A stretch of DNA of 64,000 nt, from NCBI RefSeq assembly GCF_000426285.1, contig NZ_AUFB01000004.1, positions 348,494 to 412,493 of the forward strand, in the 5' to 3' direction. Below, piece by piece: positions 8,492 to 18,730 of the stretch. A program made the translations under genes and the position numbers. How positions within the stretch are numbered: the first letter of the stretch is position 1; every line of letters starts with the position of its first letter. Below the pieces are notes generated by a model that saw nothing but the letters and a program-made list of their open reading frames with translations, made no database searches and was not told the DNA's origin. This stretch comes from Rhizobium leucaenae USDA 9039 (GTDB lineage Bacteria; Pseudomonadota; Alphaproteobacteria; Rhizobiales; Rhizobiaceae).

Positions 8492-9709
8492 CTATCGACG
8501 GTTTTCCACTCGCATCGGCAATGGAATCGTCGCGATCGACGTCGCGAGGGTCCGACGGCTGGCAGTATCCAGCCGTTTGTGCTCGAGATAGTAGGCATAG
8601 GCGAACTGTGCGACGATGCCGACGATGACGTAGGCGCCGCCGACGGCCGGGTCCTTGTCGGTGATGTAGAGGATGACCTGCCCGGCCATGGCGAGTATCG
8701 TGCCCGCAACGAAGATGCTGAGGGAATGGCGCCCGAGGATCGTCAACGGATGATCGGCGGACCGACGCAGCACCCGCGAAAGGAACGGCACGTTGATGAT
8801 GAGATAGGCAAGCGCCAGCACATGCAGCAATCGCGGCAGCGACAGAAACGTCTTGTCGAAACCGGTGATGACTGTTGGCAGGCCGAGGGCTGCAAGATGA
8901 TCGCCCAGCACCCAGAGCTTGTCGGTGACCCAGATGAACGACAGCACGACATAGGCAAGCGACAGCGCGAACAGCACGGGATTATAGGATATCCGGCCGC
9001 CGCGCTTCACATGCATGACGGCAACGAAGCCGATGACGAACAGAAATTGCCAGGAAAGCGGATTGAGGAACCAGAAGCCCTCCAACAGCCTCGTGTGCGG
9101 CGCGATCTGATAGATGCCGGCGATCAGCCAGATGCTGCCGGAAACCACAAGCAGGAGCAGCGGGCTTCGCGCCTCCAGCACCAGCATCAACGGCAGCATC
9201 AGGAACAAAGCGCCATACATCGGCAGGATGTTGTTATAGCCGATCTGGTGCCCGAGCAGCAGCAAGGCTTGAATGCCGCGAGCGGGATCCATCAGGACGG
9301 CAAGGATATTCACCTCGCAGAGCAGACCCGCCTGACGGAATATCCATGCGCCGGAAATGAACAGCACCAGCGTGATGAAGGTGGTGATCATATGCGCCGT
9401 ATAGAGCGTGAAGGCGCGCCTGACGGCCTTCCAGGCGGTCGACAACCGGTTGCCCGGCGTGAATCGCGTGCCGTAGGCGAGGCCGACGGAGATGCCGGAG
9501 ATCAGTACGAAAGCCTCCGCCCCGTCGGAAAATCCGAAATTCTTGGTGGTCAGCCGCTCGAGGAACTGACCGGGCACATGATTGATGAAAATCGTGATCA
9601 GGGCCAAAGCCCTCAATACATCCAGTCTCGTATCCCGGTGCGCCGCCGCCTTCGGCAAGCTGAGTCGCGTTGCCGAGGCCACGTCGATATTTGCCCTGGA
9701 ATTCATGGA
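8492..9709 (-). CDS. opgC: OpgC-type membrane protein (cyclic glucan succinylation)
   Basis: Polytopic inner-membrane protein of about 405 aa in the OpgC/acyltransferase-3-like family, which adds succinyl groups to periplasmic glucans. Early hallmarks are RLDVLRALALITIFINHVPG and FGFSDGAEAFVLISGISVGLAYG; about ten hydrophobic segments follow, and the end is basic and soluble. The start ATG 9709 has AGGAGAGG six bases upstream and is preferred to an in-frame codon at 9727. It follows ndvB on the same strand after an 89-bp gap containing a strong hairpin, so it is probably read with the synthase that makes its substrate. The exact substituent added is inferred from the family. Confidence 0.88.
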   Translation of the reverse strand, partial: SMNSRANIDVASATRLSLPKAAAHRDTRLDVLRALALITIFINHVPGQFLERLTTKNFGFSDGAEAFVLISGISVGLAYGTRFTPGNRLSTAWKAVRRAFTLYTAHMITTFITLVLFISGAWIFRQAGLLCEVNILAVLMDPARGIQALLLLGHQIGYNNILPMYGALFLMLPLMLVLEARSPLLLLVVSGSIWLIAGIYQIAPHTRLLEGFWFLNPLSWQFLFVIGFVAVMHVKRGGRISYNPVLFALSLAYVVLSFIWVTDKLWVLGDHLAALGLPTVITGFDKTFLSLPRLLHVLALAYLIINVPFLSRVLRRSADHPLTILGRHSLSIFVAGTILAMAGQVILYITDKDPAVGGAYVIVGIVAQFAYAYYLEHKRLDTASRRTLATSIATIPLPMRVENRR

Positions 9710-9734
9710 CCTCTCCTGTTCCGACAACCAAATG

Positions 9735-9772
9735 CGATCGGGGCCAAAGAGTTCCCCCTTTGGCCCCGATCG
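9735..9772 (-). terminator. 15-bp perfect stem-loop between ndvB and opgC
   Basis: CGATCGGGGCCAAAG (9735-9749) pairs fully with CTTTGGCCCCGATCG (9758-9772) around an 8-nt loop. It lies between the ndvB stop and the opgC ribosome site. The minus strand gives only a weak T stretch after it (ATTTGGTTG), so it could be a partial terminator or processing site that lowers opgC relative to ndvB. Confidence 0.65.
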
Positions 9773-9798
9773 TTGAAGCGAAACAGTGCAGGAAAACG

Positions 9799-12700
9799 CT
9801 ACTGTCCGATCGGATAGCCCTCTTCGGGATGGGCGATCGCCCTGTCATTCACAGTCACCAAGTATCCCTTAGCATCGGGCGCTTTTGAGACGGAAATACG
9901 GTATTTTCCGCTCGGCAGATCGAGGTCCGCGGCAAAGCCATCCCACTTCGACGGCAGCGCCGGTTTGACGTAGAGATGGCCGTTTTTGACGCGGATGCCG
10001 AGAATCCCTTCAATTGCGACGCGATAAAGCCATCCGGCGGAGCCCGTGTACCAGGTCCAGCCGCCGCGGCCGGTCAATTGCCCCTCTCCATAGACATCGG
10101 CGGCAATGACATAGGGCTCCACACGGTAGGTATCGGCCTCATCACGATTTCGTGCATGGTTCACCGGATTCAGCAGTTCGAAGCAATGCCAGGCATCGTC
10201 GCCGCGATTCATTTCCGCCAGTGCCATGACTACCCAGGTTGCGGCATGGGTGTATTGGCCACCGTTTTCGCGTACCCCCGGTGGATAGGCCTTGATGTAG
10301 CCCGGATCGCGCGCCGACTTGGCGAAAGGCGGCGTGAACAGCCGGATGATGCGGCTGTCATCGTCGACCAGCTTTTCGAGAACGGCGTTCATCGCCTTCT
10401 CGCCGCGTTCGCGGTCACCTTCGCCGGAGAGAATGTTCCAGGACTGCGCGATCGAATCGATCTGGCATTCGAAGTTCTCGTCCGAGCCGAGCGGGCTGCC
10501 GTCGTCGAAATAGCCGCGGCGATAATGACCGCCGTCCCAGCCCGCGGTTTCCAGCGCCTTGCGGAGTTCCGGCAAGTGCTTCTTCCAGCGCTCGACGCGC
10601 TCCTTGTCGCCGCGGGCTTCCGCATAGGGCAGGAAAGCGGTGAGCGTGCCAGCCAGGAACCAACCGAGCCAGACACTTTCACCGCGGCCCTGGATGCCGA
10701 CGCGGTTCATGCCGTCGTTCCAGTCGCCGCCGAGGATCAGCGGCAGGCCGTTGCCGCCCTTGCGCTTGATCGCGAGATCGAGCGCCAAGGCCGCGTGCTC
10801 GTAGACGCTGACCTTATCCTGCGACACGGTCGGCTGGTAGAAAGCGTCATGTGTGCCAGGCATGAGAGCAGCACCTTCGACGAAGGCGAGTTCCTCATCC
10901 AGCAGCGACTTGTCTCCGGTCACCGTGCAATACTGGTTGATGGCATAGGCGAGCCAGACGACATCGTCAGAGATACTCGTGCGCACGCCGGCGCCGCTGC
11001 CCGGCAGCCACCAATGCTGCACATCGCCTTCGCGGAACTGGCGTTGTGCCGCATTCAGGATCTGGTTGCGGGCCAATTCCGGTGCATGCATCAGGAAGGC
11101 CAGCGTATCCTGCAACTGGTCGCGGAAGCCGAAAGCACCCGACGACTGATAGAAGGCCGTACGTGACAAGATGCGGCAACCGAGGCTCTGGTAGGGAAGC
11201 CAGGCATTGATCAGGTTGTCCATCGCCTTGTCCGGCGTCGAGATCTGCAGGCGGCCGGTGAAGCCGTCCCAGAAGCCGCGGCTCGCCGAAAGCACGGCCT
11301 CGAAATCGGCCTTGCGGATATCGGCGACCAATGCACGCGCCTCTTCGATGGAAGCGGTATCGCCCATGTAAAGGCAGATATCCTTCTGCTCGCCGGCTCC
11401 GACCGTCAGGTCGAAGGCGAGTGCCGCGCAGGGATCGCCGTCGAGATCGGTGGAGTTGGAAAGGACCGCGCCGGAAACGACGGCCTGCGGCATCTGCACC
11501 GTGCCGTGGCGGCCAATGAATTCACGGCGGCTCGCCGAGAAGCTCGAATGTCCCTCGCTCGCCGCCATGAAGGCGACACGCTTGGAATAGTCGATGCTGA
11601 ACGGATTGTTGGCAAACAGTGCACCCGTTTCCTCGTCCAGCGACGACAAGATGAACGGCCGCGTCTTGTTCGGATTGGTGCCGAGGACCCATTCCGCATA
11701 ATTGTAGAGCCGCAGCCGGCGGGCGCCATCGCCCGTATTGCGGATGCGCAGGCGGAACAGCTTGACGGGACGTTCGCGGTCGACCGTTTGCGTCAGCTCG
11801 AGCGCAATGCCGCTCTGTTCGCTCGAGAACACCGAATAGCCGAGACCGTGCCGGGCCTCGTATCGCACGTTCGGATTGCGCGACAGACTCGCATAAGGAG
11901 TCATCACCGTGTTGCTGTCGAGATCGGTCACATAAAGCGCCTCACCCGGACGGTTGATGACCATGTCGTTGGTCCAGGGGGTCAACTGATAGTCACGTGA
12001 ATTGTGGCTCCAGGTAAACCCGCCGCCTTCGGCCGGCACATGGAAGCCGAAGCGCTCGTTGGAGATGACGTTGATCCACGGCTGCGGTGTCGACTGGCCG
12101 CCGGCGAGCCGGACGACATATTCGCGGCCATTGTCGGCAAAACCGCCATAGCCGTTCCAGAAGTCGAGATCGTCCTGTGCTTCCAGTTCTTCCGCCGCAA
12201 AGACCGATTTCTGCGGCACCATCGGCACGGCAAGGCGATTGACCGGCGCCGGCCCATCGGACTGCGCGGAACCGAACAGCGTCGCCGCGCGGGCGATTTG
12301 ATCGACAAGCTTACCGTTGCGTGCATGGAAGATCACACGCGAGGCAGCAAGAATCTGCTGGTAAGTCTCCTGCTCGATCAGATCCTTGCGAACCGAAAAG
12401 ACATTCTGGCGCAGCCCTTCACCTTGATTGTGCCTGACATGCTCGACCAGCTTGTCCAGCTCGCGCTGCATGTCCTGCGCCTGATCCACGGCGCGCTCGT
12501 TGACGATCACCAGATCGGTATTGATGCCGCGCGAGCGCATATATTCCGCCGCGCTCAGCGCTTCCCTGGCGATTTCGAGATCGATGTCGTCATTGATGCG
12601 CAGAGTGAAGATCGGGAAATCACCCGAGATCGTCACCGGCCAGAGCGCCGACTGTGAATGCAGACCAGCCTGAACGGTGGCTCCATCGGCGCGCAGATGC

Positions 12701-15700
12701 ATATCCGGATAGACGAGATAGCGAGCAAGCTTCTGGAAGGCGGCCGCCTGCTGCGAGGTGACGCCGACATGGCGCATCTGCATTTGCGTGCGCGTCCAGG
12801 CCTGCGTGAGCTCGACAGCGAAGGTATCGGGATTGCGGTAGCGGTCGACCGCCTTGTCGACATCCTCGCGGTTCGGCGCGGCGATCGTCCAGAAGATCAC
12901 GCTGACCTTCTTGCCTGCCGGCACGCGCACGACGCGGCGCAGTGAAAGGCAGGCGTCCATGGTAAAGCCGTCCGTACCGGAGAGCACAGCGCCCGGATCG
13001 AAAGCGGCGGCTTCCGCCAGCGTCCGGCCACGGCCGAGGAATTTGCGGCGATCCGTCTCGAATTCTGTCGGGCGCTCGGTACCGGCATTGTCCACGACCA
13101 GATGGGCGATCGACATGTCGGGCTCGTTATAATCGCGCTTGTTGCGTTCGGCGCGGATCACATCGCCGCTGCTGCCGATCTCGGTGCGCACGAACATGCG
13201 GGCAAAGACCGGATGGCCCGAATCGACGTCGTCACTGGCGATCGCCGGCTCGAGATAGGAGGTCACTTCGATGAAGCGATCCTCCGCGCCCATGTTGAGC
13301 AGCGTCACGCGGCGGCCTTCGGCATCATGTTCGGTTGCGACGATGCACTCGACGTCACTGGTGAGATCACCCACCGTCTTGCTGTATTCCGCCTTTTCGT
13401 CGCTGAAGGTGACCTTGACCTTTTCGCCTTCGACGCTGCGCGGTTCGGAGGTGGCCGACCACCATTGGCCGGATGCGGTATCGCGCAGGAAGATGAAAGT
13501 GCCCCACCGATCTTCGGTCGGATCGGGCCGCCAACGCGAAACGGACAAGCCGTTCCAGCGCGAATAGCCGGCGCCGGTCGCCGTCAGCATGACCGCGTAA
13601 TGGCCGTTGGAAAGGAAGGCGAGTTCGCGGTCGTGCGTCGCCGGATCGGCGATCTTGCGGATCTCCGGACGCAGCATATCTTCCTGGATATTGGCCGGCT
13701 GGTCGCTCTCATGCTTGGCAGCCATGACAGGGATATCGCGCGGCGCCTTTTCCTGCAGCAGCAGCTCGGCCGCTTCGATCACCGGATCGGCGTGGAACAG
13801 CTCGCGCAAGCGGCCGTTGAAGGCGACGTTGGCAATAGCCGCAATCGACATGCCGTGATGGTGGGCATAGTAGTTGTAGACCACCGCGCACTTCTTGCCT
13901 TCCGGAACGCGGGACGGCGTGAAGTCGACGGCGTCGTGGAAGCCATAGGTGCCGAGCGCGCCGACCTTGCGGAGCTTCTGCAGGTTTTCAAGCGCCTCTT
14001 CCGGCCGATATTGGCTGGCAAGGATCGAGGCATAGGGCGCGATGACCGCATTCTGGCCGAGGCCGCGCTTCAGGCCGAGCGACGGCACGCCGAAGTTGGT
14101 GTACTGGTAGTGCATGTAATGGTCGCGGGCGTTGAAGGCCGCTTCCGAAATCCCCCAGGGAATGCCGGCGCCGAGGCGCTTGGCATAGTTCATCTGCTCC
14201 TGGACGATCAGATTGTTGGTCTGGTTGAGGATGCCGCCCTGGCGCTCCTGCATCACGAGCGGTGGCATCAGATATTCGAACATCGAGCCGGACCAGGAAA
14301 CCAGCGCGCCGCGGGAGCCGATCGGCACGACCTGGCGGCCGAGGCGATACCAATGCTCCGTCGGCAGATCGCCCTTGGCGATGGCGAAGAGGCTGGTAAG
14401 ACGCGCTTCGGACGCCAGCAGATCATAGCAGGCGGCATCGAGTTCGTTGGTTTCAACACGGAAGCCGATAGAAAGCAGGCGCCGTTCCGGACGGTAGAGG
14501 AAGGCGAATTCCATACCGAAAGCAGTGTCGCGCATGCGGTCGCGCAGCTTTGCCAGACGCTGGCGCAGCGCATCGACATTGGCGAGATCGAAGACGCTGT
14601 CGGCAATATGGCCTTCGCAGACCTTCACCAGCGATTCCGACCAGGTGAGCACCTCGCCGCTCTGCGGCGACTTGACCTCATGGTCGAGGTTGGCAGCGAG
14701 CTTCTGGATATCATGCGCCAGGACCGACAGGTTGATGATACGGATCGAGGCGAACTCGTGCTCGCGCTTGACCGCCGCCAGTGCATTCCGGAAGCCGATG
14801 ATGCGTTCTTCCAGGCGATGACGCAGCGGACGAACGGTCTTGCGGTCATCCGGCAGTTCAGCAAGCATTTCGCCAAGAATGCCGGCGACGTCGCCGATAC
14901 CGTCAAGATTGCCCTGCATATGTGCGGAAGGCGCTTCCGCCCAGATGCGGCAGGCCGAAGACACGGCAATCAAATGGCCGGCAAAGTTGCCGCTGTCGAC
15001 CGCCGAGACATAGCGGGCGCCCATCGGCTTCAGCGTGTCCGTATGATACCAGTTGCAGAGGTGTCCGCGGAATTTCTCCAGCTTCTCCACGGTCGCCATG
15101 GTCTTTTCCATGCGATCGATGGTTTCCTCGAAGGAGATCCAGCCGAAATTGCGGGCCGAGATCACCGAGAGCAGGTAGACACCGATATTGGTCGGCGAGG
15201 TGCGCGAAGCGACCACCGCATGCGGCGTCTGCTGCACATTGTCCGGCGGCAGGTGGTTTTGCTGCTCGACCACGAAGGTGTCGAAATAACGCCAGGTGCG
15301 CCGCGCGATCTTGCGCAGCTCTGCCGAAACGCTTTCCGGCACTTCGAGCTTGTCTTCGGTTTCCGCCGTCTGGCTGACATACCAGGCGATCGCCGGCGAC
15401 AGCATCCACAGCAGCGCGAAGGGAATGCCCACGAAGAAGGCGTTGTCGCCGGAAAGGGAGGCGAAAGCCAAAGCCAGCAGCGCCAGCACCGGTGCATGCC
15501 ACATGACGCGGTAATGGCCGAGAATCGTCGTCTGCGCCGCGGCCTGGGCACTGGCTGCCGTACGCCATTGCAGCATCAGCTTGCGGCTGACGAAGGCGCG
15601 GTAAAGCGAGCGGCCGATGGCATCGGCCATGATGCAGGCGCTATCGGCGATGAAGACGATGCGTAGCGCCACCTGCGCATTGGCGGCGCGGATATCCGAC

Positions 15701-18309
15701 CAGACCGTATAGAGATGGGCCCGGGCGACGATATCGCTGGTGCGCGGAATGATGCCGTTGATCAGCGACAGCGTCGGCGCGACGAACAGGCAGAAGATCA
15801 GCAGGATCTGCCAGATCAGCGCGGCGAACGGCCCCATGAAATACCAGCCGAGAACGGAGGCGAAGAACCAGGCGATCGGCGTCAGCGAGCGGCGCAGATT
15901 GTCCATCATCTTCCAGCGGCCGAGGCCGGTGACACCGCGCTTCGGATTGAAGAGATAGGGAAGCAACTGCCAGTCGCCGCGCGCCCAGCGATGCTGGCGC
16001 GAAACTTCGACTTCGTAGCGGATCGGGAAATCCTCGACGAGTTCGCAGTCGGTGACCAGCGCGCAGCGTGCCATCGAGCCTTCGAGCAGATCGTGGCTGA
16101 GAACCGCGTTCTCCTCGATCTTGCCCTTCAGCGAAGCCTCGAAGGCATCGACATGATAGAGACCCTTGCCGGTGAAGGTGCCTTCCTCGACCAGGTCCTG
16201 ATAGACGTCGGAGACGGCGAAGACATAGGGGTCGAGACCGCGGTTGACGGAAAAGACGCGCTGGAACACCGAGGCGTCCTTGCCGGTGGTCAGCGACGGG
16301 GTGACGCGCGGCTGCAGCACGCCGTAGCCACGCACGACACGCTTGGTTTCGGGATCGAAGACCGGGCGGTTGGTCGGATGATGCAGCTTGCCGACAAGCT
16401 TCGTGACCGTATCACGCACCAGGCGCGTGTCGGAATCGAGCGTCATGACGTATTGCACGTTCTTCGGCACGGTATTGGCGCCGGGCAGGAAGGTCGTGTC
16501 GCGGTCGCCTCGCAGCAGCAGGTTCAGCTCGTGCAGCTTGCCGCGCTTGCGCTCCCAGCCCATCCAGGCGCCTTCGGCCGGATTGTAGAGGCGGCGGCGG
16601 TGCAGCAGGTAGAAGCGCTGCTTGCCGTCTTCGGCATAGCGGGCCGAGAGATTGGCGACTTCGCGGCGGGCGTAATCCAGAATTTCCAGATCGCGTTCGC
16701 TCTCTTCTTCCTTGCTGTCCGGCCAGTCGCTCAGCAGTGCGTAGTAGACTTCGCCGAGCGGGTTGGCGAGATAATGAACCTCGATGTTGCGCACCAGTTC
16801 GTCGACGCTGTCGCGATTGGCGATCAATGTCGGCACGACGACCAGCGTGCGGGCCTCTTCCGGAATGCCCTCCTTGAACTCATAGCCGACGAGACGCGCC
16901 GGCGTGAGGAACATGGTGACCACGAAGTTGAACAGGCCGGTGGCGCCTTCGGATGCAGGCAGCGAGAACATCAGCAGCAGGATGATGGTTTCAGCCCAGC
17001 CCATGCCGGCCTGGATCATGAAATAACCTACGATCCAGAGAGCGATGATGGTGACGAGGAGAACGGGTGCGGCGATCGCCAGCCAGTTGAACTTGCGCCA
17101 CTGTCGGACGAAACGCTGCGACAGCTTCGGGCGGAAGCCGATTGCCTTTTCCAGCTTCTCGATCTGCTGGCCGACGATGAAATCGCCGATATTCGGCTCA
17201 TGCGGCTGCGGTTCGCCCGAAGCCTTGGCGGCTTCGGTCATCGCCATGGCGACCTGCGCAATTTCCATTTCCGTCTTATCGGAACGGCGCGCCAGCTTCT
17301 CGATGGCGCGGCGATAGCTGTTGCGCGAGCCGGGATCGAGCTTTGCGTAATCGGTCTCGGCCCAGAGCAGCTTGTCGACGGCGCTGACTTCCTCGACCCA
17401 GCCAGACCAGTCGGTGTCGTCGATCAGCCGCAGGCTTTTGATGATGTTGCCCATCGTCACATTGCCGGACGACAGGCGGTTGTGCTCGGCCATCATGACG
17501 GTTTCGGCGTCGGTGCCGGCTTCCGCCAGCCGCCTTTCCAGCCAGGTGACGGCGAGGCCCGAAGTGTGCGAGCCATCGCGCAGGCGATAGAGGAACTGCG
17601 TGGCGAAGGTGTTATCGGACGTATAAGGCTCGAGCGTCCTCAGGAACTCGGTGACTTTGGCATCGTCATTGATGCGGATCAGCTCATCGACGGCGGCATT
17701 GGCCTTCTTGCGCGTCAGGCGGCTCTGCTCGACGCGGCTGGAGATGCGGCGCAGATTGTCGACGAGCACATAGCGCACCAGCGACGGAACCGCCCAGAGT
17801 TCACCGATCTTCAGCATCTCGTGCGATTGGAAGCCTTCGACGAGCGCCAGCAGGCCCTGGTTGGATACCGTGCTGTGCGTATGGGCGACATAGAGCCAGG
17901 CGAGCGCCAGCGTGCGCGGCATCACCATACCGTCGATGGTGATCGTCTGCAGTTGATCGTAGAACTTCTTCGGAAAATCGCGGCGGACTTCCTGGATCGC
18001 TTCTTCGATGATGTAGTGGTTGTCGAGCAGCCATTCGGCCGCGGGCGTGATCGACTCGCCGGCATCGACGTCGGCATTAGCCGAACGATAGACGCGCAGG
18101 ATCTCTTTTTCGTTCTCCTTGTGCCGGGCGAAGAAATCGAAGGGCGCAAAGCCCGGCAGCTTCGTAGTGGCGCCGTTGCGGGCGAAGGTCGCCCCGCATT
18201 CTCGGATCTGATCGTTGGAGAAATAGGTGGCACGGATCGAATCGTTATGATCGATCTGCTTGGCTTCAGAATCGCGCGGCGGAACAGTGGAGAGGTTTTG
18301 AGATGTCAT
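9799..18309 (-). CDS. ndvB: Cyclic beta-1,2-glucan synthase
   Basis: Giant inner-membrane enzyme (about 2,836 aa, the usual size) that starts, elongates and cyclises beta-1,2-glucan from UDP-glucose. N-terminal half: glycosyltransferase with hydrophobic segments, the metal-binding TLDSDTRL near residue 621 and RQHRWARGDWQL near 769-781 (QxxRW-type). Middle: a second cluster of hydrophobic segments and a glycoamylase-like region. C terminus: GH94 phosphorylase-like domain with GGDWNDGMNRVG near 2,525, the catalytic aspartate motif, which sets ring size. ATG 18309 (MTSQNLS) is chosen; an in-frame TTG lies seven codons upstream. No strong ribosome site is visible. Product is exported by NdvA and likely decorated by OpgC. 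No frameshift seen. Confidence 0.97.
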   Translation of the reverse strand: MTSQNLSTVPPRDSEAKQIDHNDSIRATYFSNDQIRECGATFARNGATTKLPGFAPFDFFARHKENEKEILRVYRSANADVDAGESITPAAEWLLDNHYIIEEAIQEVRRDFPKKFYDQLQTITIDGMVMPRTLALAWLYVAHTHSTVSNQGLLALVEGFQSHEMLKIGELWAVPSLVRYVLVDNLRRISSRVEQSRLTRKKANAAVDELIRINDDAKVTEFLRTLEPYTSDNTFATQFLYRLRDGSHTSGLAVTWLERRLAEAGTDAETVMMAEHNRLSSGNVTMGNIIKSLRLIDDTDWSGWVEEVSAVDKLLWAETDYAKLDPGSRNSYRRAIEKLARRSDKTEMEIAQVAMAMTEAAKASGEPQPHEPNIGDFIVGQQIEKLEKAIGFRPKLSQRFVRQWRKFNWLAIAAPVLLVTIIALWIVGYFMIQAGMGWAETIILLLMFSLPASEGATGLFNFVVTMFLTPARLVGYEFKEGIPEEARTLVVVPTLIANRDSVDELVRNIEVHYLANPLGEVYYALLSDWPDSKEEESERDLEILDYARREVANLSARYAEDGKQRFYLLHRRRLYNPAEGAWMGWERKRGKLHELNLLLRGDRDTTFLPGANTVPKNVQYVMTLDSDTRLVRDTVTKLVGKLHHPTNRPVFDPETKRVVRGYGVLQPRVTPSLTTGKDASVFQRVFSVNRGLDPYVFAVSDVYQDLVEEGTFTGKGLYHVDAFEASLKGKIEENAVLSHDLLEGSMARCALVTDCELVEDFPIRYEVEVSRQHRWARGDWQLLPYLFNPKRGVTGLGRWKMMDNLRRSLTPIAWFFASVLGWYFMGPFAALIWQILLIFCLFVAPTLSLINGIIPRTSDIVARAHLYTVWSDIRAANAQVALRIVFIADSACIMADAIGRSLYRAFVSRKLMLQWRTAASAQAAAQTTILGHYRVMWHAPVLALLALAFASLSGDNAFFVGIPFALLWMLSPAIAWYVSQTAETEDKLEVPESVSAELRKIARRTWRYFDTFVVEQQNHLPPDNVQQTPHAVVASRTSPTNIGVYLLSVISARNFGWISFEETIDRMEKTMATVEKLEKFRGHLCNWYHTDTLKPMGARYVSAVDSGNFAGHLIAVSSACRIWAEAPSAHMQGNLDGIGDVAGILGEMLAELPDDRKTVRPLRHRLEERIIGFRNALAAVKREHEFASIRIINLSVLAHDIQKLAANLDHEVKSPQSGEVLTWSESLVKVCEGHIADSVFDLANVDALRQRLAKLRDRMRDTAFGMEFAFLYRPERRLLSIGFRVETNELDAACYDLLASEARLTSLFAIAKGDLPTEHWYRLGRQVVPIGSRGALVSWSGSMFEYLMPPLVMQERQGGILNQTNNLIVQEQMNYAKRLGAGIPWGISEAAFNARDHYMHYQYTNFGVPSLGLKRGLGQNAVIAPYASILASQYRPEEALENLQKLRKVGALGTYGFHDAVDFTPSRVPEGKKCAVVYNYYAHHHGMSIAAIANVAFNGRLRELFHADPVIEAAELLLQEKAPRDIPVMAAKHESDQPANIQEDMLRPEIRKIADPATHDRELAFLSNGHYAVMLTATGAGYSRWNGLSVSRWRPDPTEDRWGTFIFLRDTASGQWWSATSEPRSVEGEKVKVTFSDEKAEYSKTVGDLTSDVECIVATEHDAEGRRVTLLNMGAEDRFIEVTSYLEPAIASDDVDSGHPVFARMFVRTEIGSSGDVIRAERNKRDYNEPDMSIAHLVVDNAGTERPTEFETDRRKFLGRGRTLAEAAAFDPGAVLSGTDGFTMDACLSLRRVVRVPAGKKVSVIFWTIAAPNREDVDKAVDRYRNPDTFAVELTQAWTRTQMQMRHVGVTSQQAAAFQKLARYLVYPDMHLRADGATVQAGLHSQSALWPVTISGDFPIFTLRINDDIDLEIAREALSAAEYMRSRGINTDLVIVNERAVDQAQDMQRELDKLVEHVRHNQGEGLRQNVFSVRKDLIEQETYQQILAASRVIFHARNGKLVDQIARAATLFGSAQSDGPAPVNRLAVPMVPQKSVFAAEELEAQDDLDFWNGYGGFADNGREYVVRLAGGQSTPQPWINVISNERFGFHVPAEGGGFTWSHNSRDYQLTPWTNDMVINRPGEALYVTDLDSNTVMTPYASLSRNPNVRYEARHGLGYSVFSSEQSGIALELTQTVDRERPVKLFRLRIRNTGDGARRLRLYNYAEWVLGTNPNKTRPFILSSLDEETGALFANNPFSIDYSKRVAFMAASEGHSSFSASRREFIGRHGTVQMPQAVVSGAVLSNSTDLDGDPCAALAFDLTVGAGEQKDICLYMGDTASIEEARALVADIRKADFEAVLSASRGFWDGFTGRLQISTPDKAMDNLINAWLPYQSLGCRILSRTAFYQSSGAFGFRDQLQDTLAFLMHAPELARNQILNAAQRQFREGDVQHWWLPGSGAGVRTSISDDVVWLAYAINQYCTVTGDKSLLDEELAFVEGAALMPGTHDAFYQPTVSQDKVSVYEHAALALDLAIKRKGGNGLPLILGGDWNDGMNRVGIQGRGESVWLGWFLAGTLTAFLPYAEARGDKERVERWKKHLPELRKALETAGWDGGHYRRGYFDDGSPLGSDENFECQIDSIAQSWNILSGEGDRERGEKAMNAVLEKLVDDDSRIIRLFTPPFAKSARDPGYIKAYPPGVRENGGQYTHAATWVVMALAEMNRGDDAWHCFELLNPVNHARNRDEADTYRVEPYVIAADVYGEGQLTGRGGWTWYTGSAGWLYRVAIEGILGIRVKNGHLYVKPALPSKWDGFAADLDLPSGKYRISVSKAPDAKGYLVTVNDRAIAHPEEGYPIGQ

Positions 18310-18730
18310 GGATTCGGGTTCTGGGTCCAAACAGAGTGACAGGCATTGTCGCCTTTACCGTCTTTTGTCCGGCCCCACACAACTATTCATGCATTTGGAC
18401 CCTTTGCTTCGCTTCCCGGCGTGCGAAGGGGATGAATTGGAGGTGGCGGCTAGAACAAACGTATTCAGGCGAAGATTTTCACGGGCTCTTCTTCAGGATC
18501 ATGGCAATTTTGGGCCACCATTCGAAACAGGCTTCCGTGAAACTTGACACGCGGCCGGATGCTTCCGGCAGCAGTCCGCACGTGTCAAAGACAATCGATC
18601 AAGGTCATGAGGCATTCTCCTTAGGCTGATTTCTTGCGATCGCATTCAGCAGGGCTTGGTAGGTTGAGCCTCCATATCCCGCAGAAGATGAACTTAAACT
18701 GAACCCCCTCAAAAGATTCGCAAATTCCTT
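18310..18730 (-). promoter_or_regulatory. ndvB upstream region with nested dyad
   Basis: These 421 bases between the XRE-cupin gene and ndvB hold no convincing gene. A nested dyad stands out: TTGACACG (18544-18551) with CGTGTCAA (18581-18588), enclosing GCCGGA (18554-18559) / TCCGGC (18564-18569). It could be an operator or leader structure for ndvB, whose expression is osmotically controlled in relatives. Confidence 0.5.

Noticed and set aside
8465..9817. 450-codon plus-strand frame opposite opgC
   Set aside because: Gln/Asp/Arg-rich antisense translation without a ribosome site; the leftward OpgC protein has the expected helices.
13102..15666. 854-codon plus-strand frame opposite ndvB
   Set aside because: Antisense shadow of ndvB; no recognisable domain.
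15715..18339. 874-codon plus-strand frame opposite ndvB
   Set aside because: Antisense shadow of ndvB; no recognisable domain.
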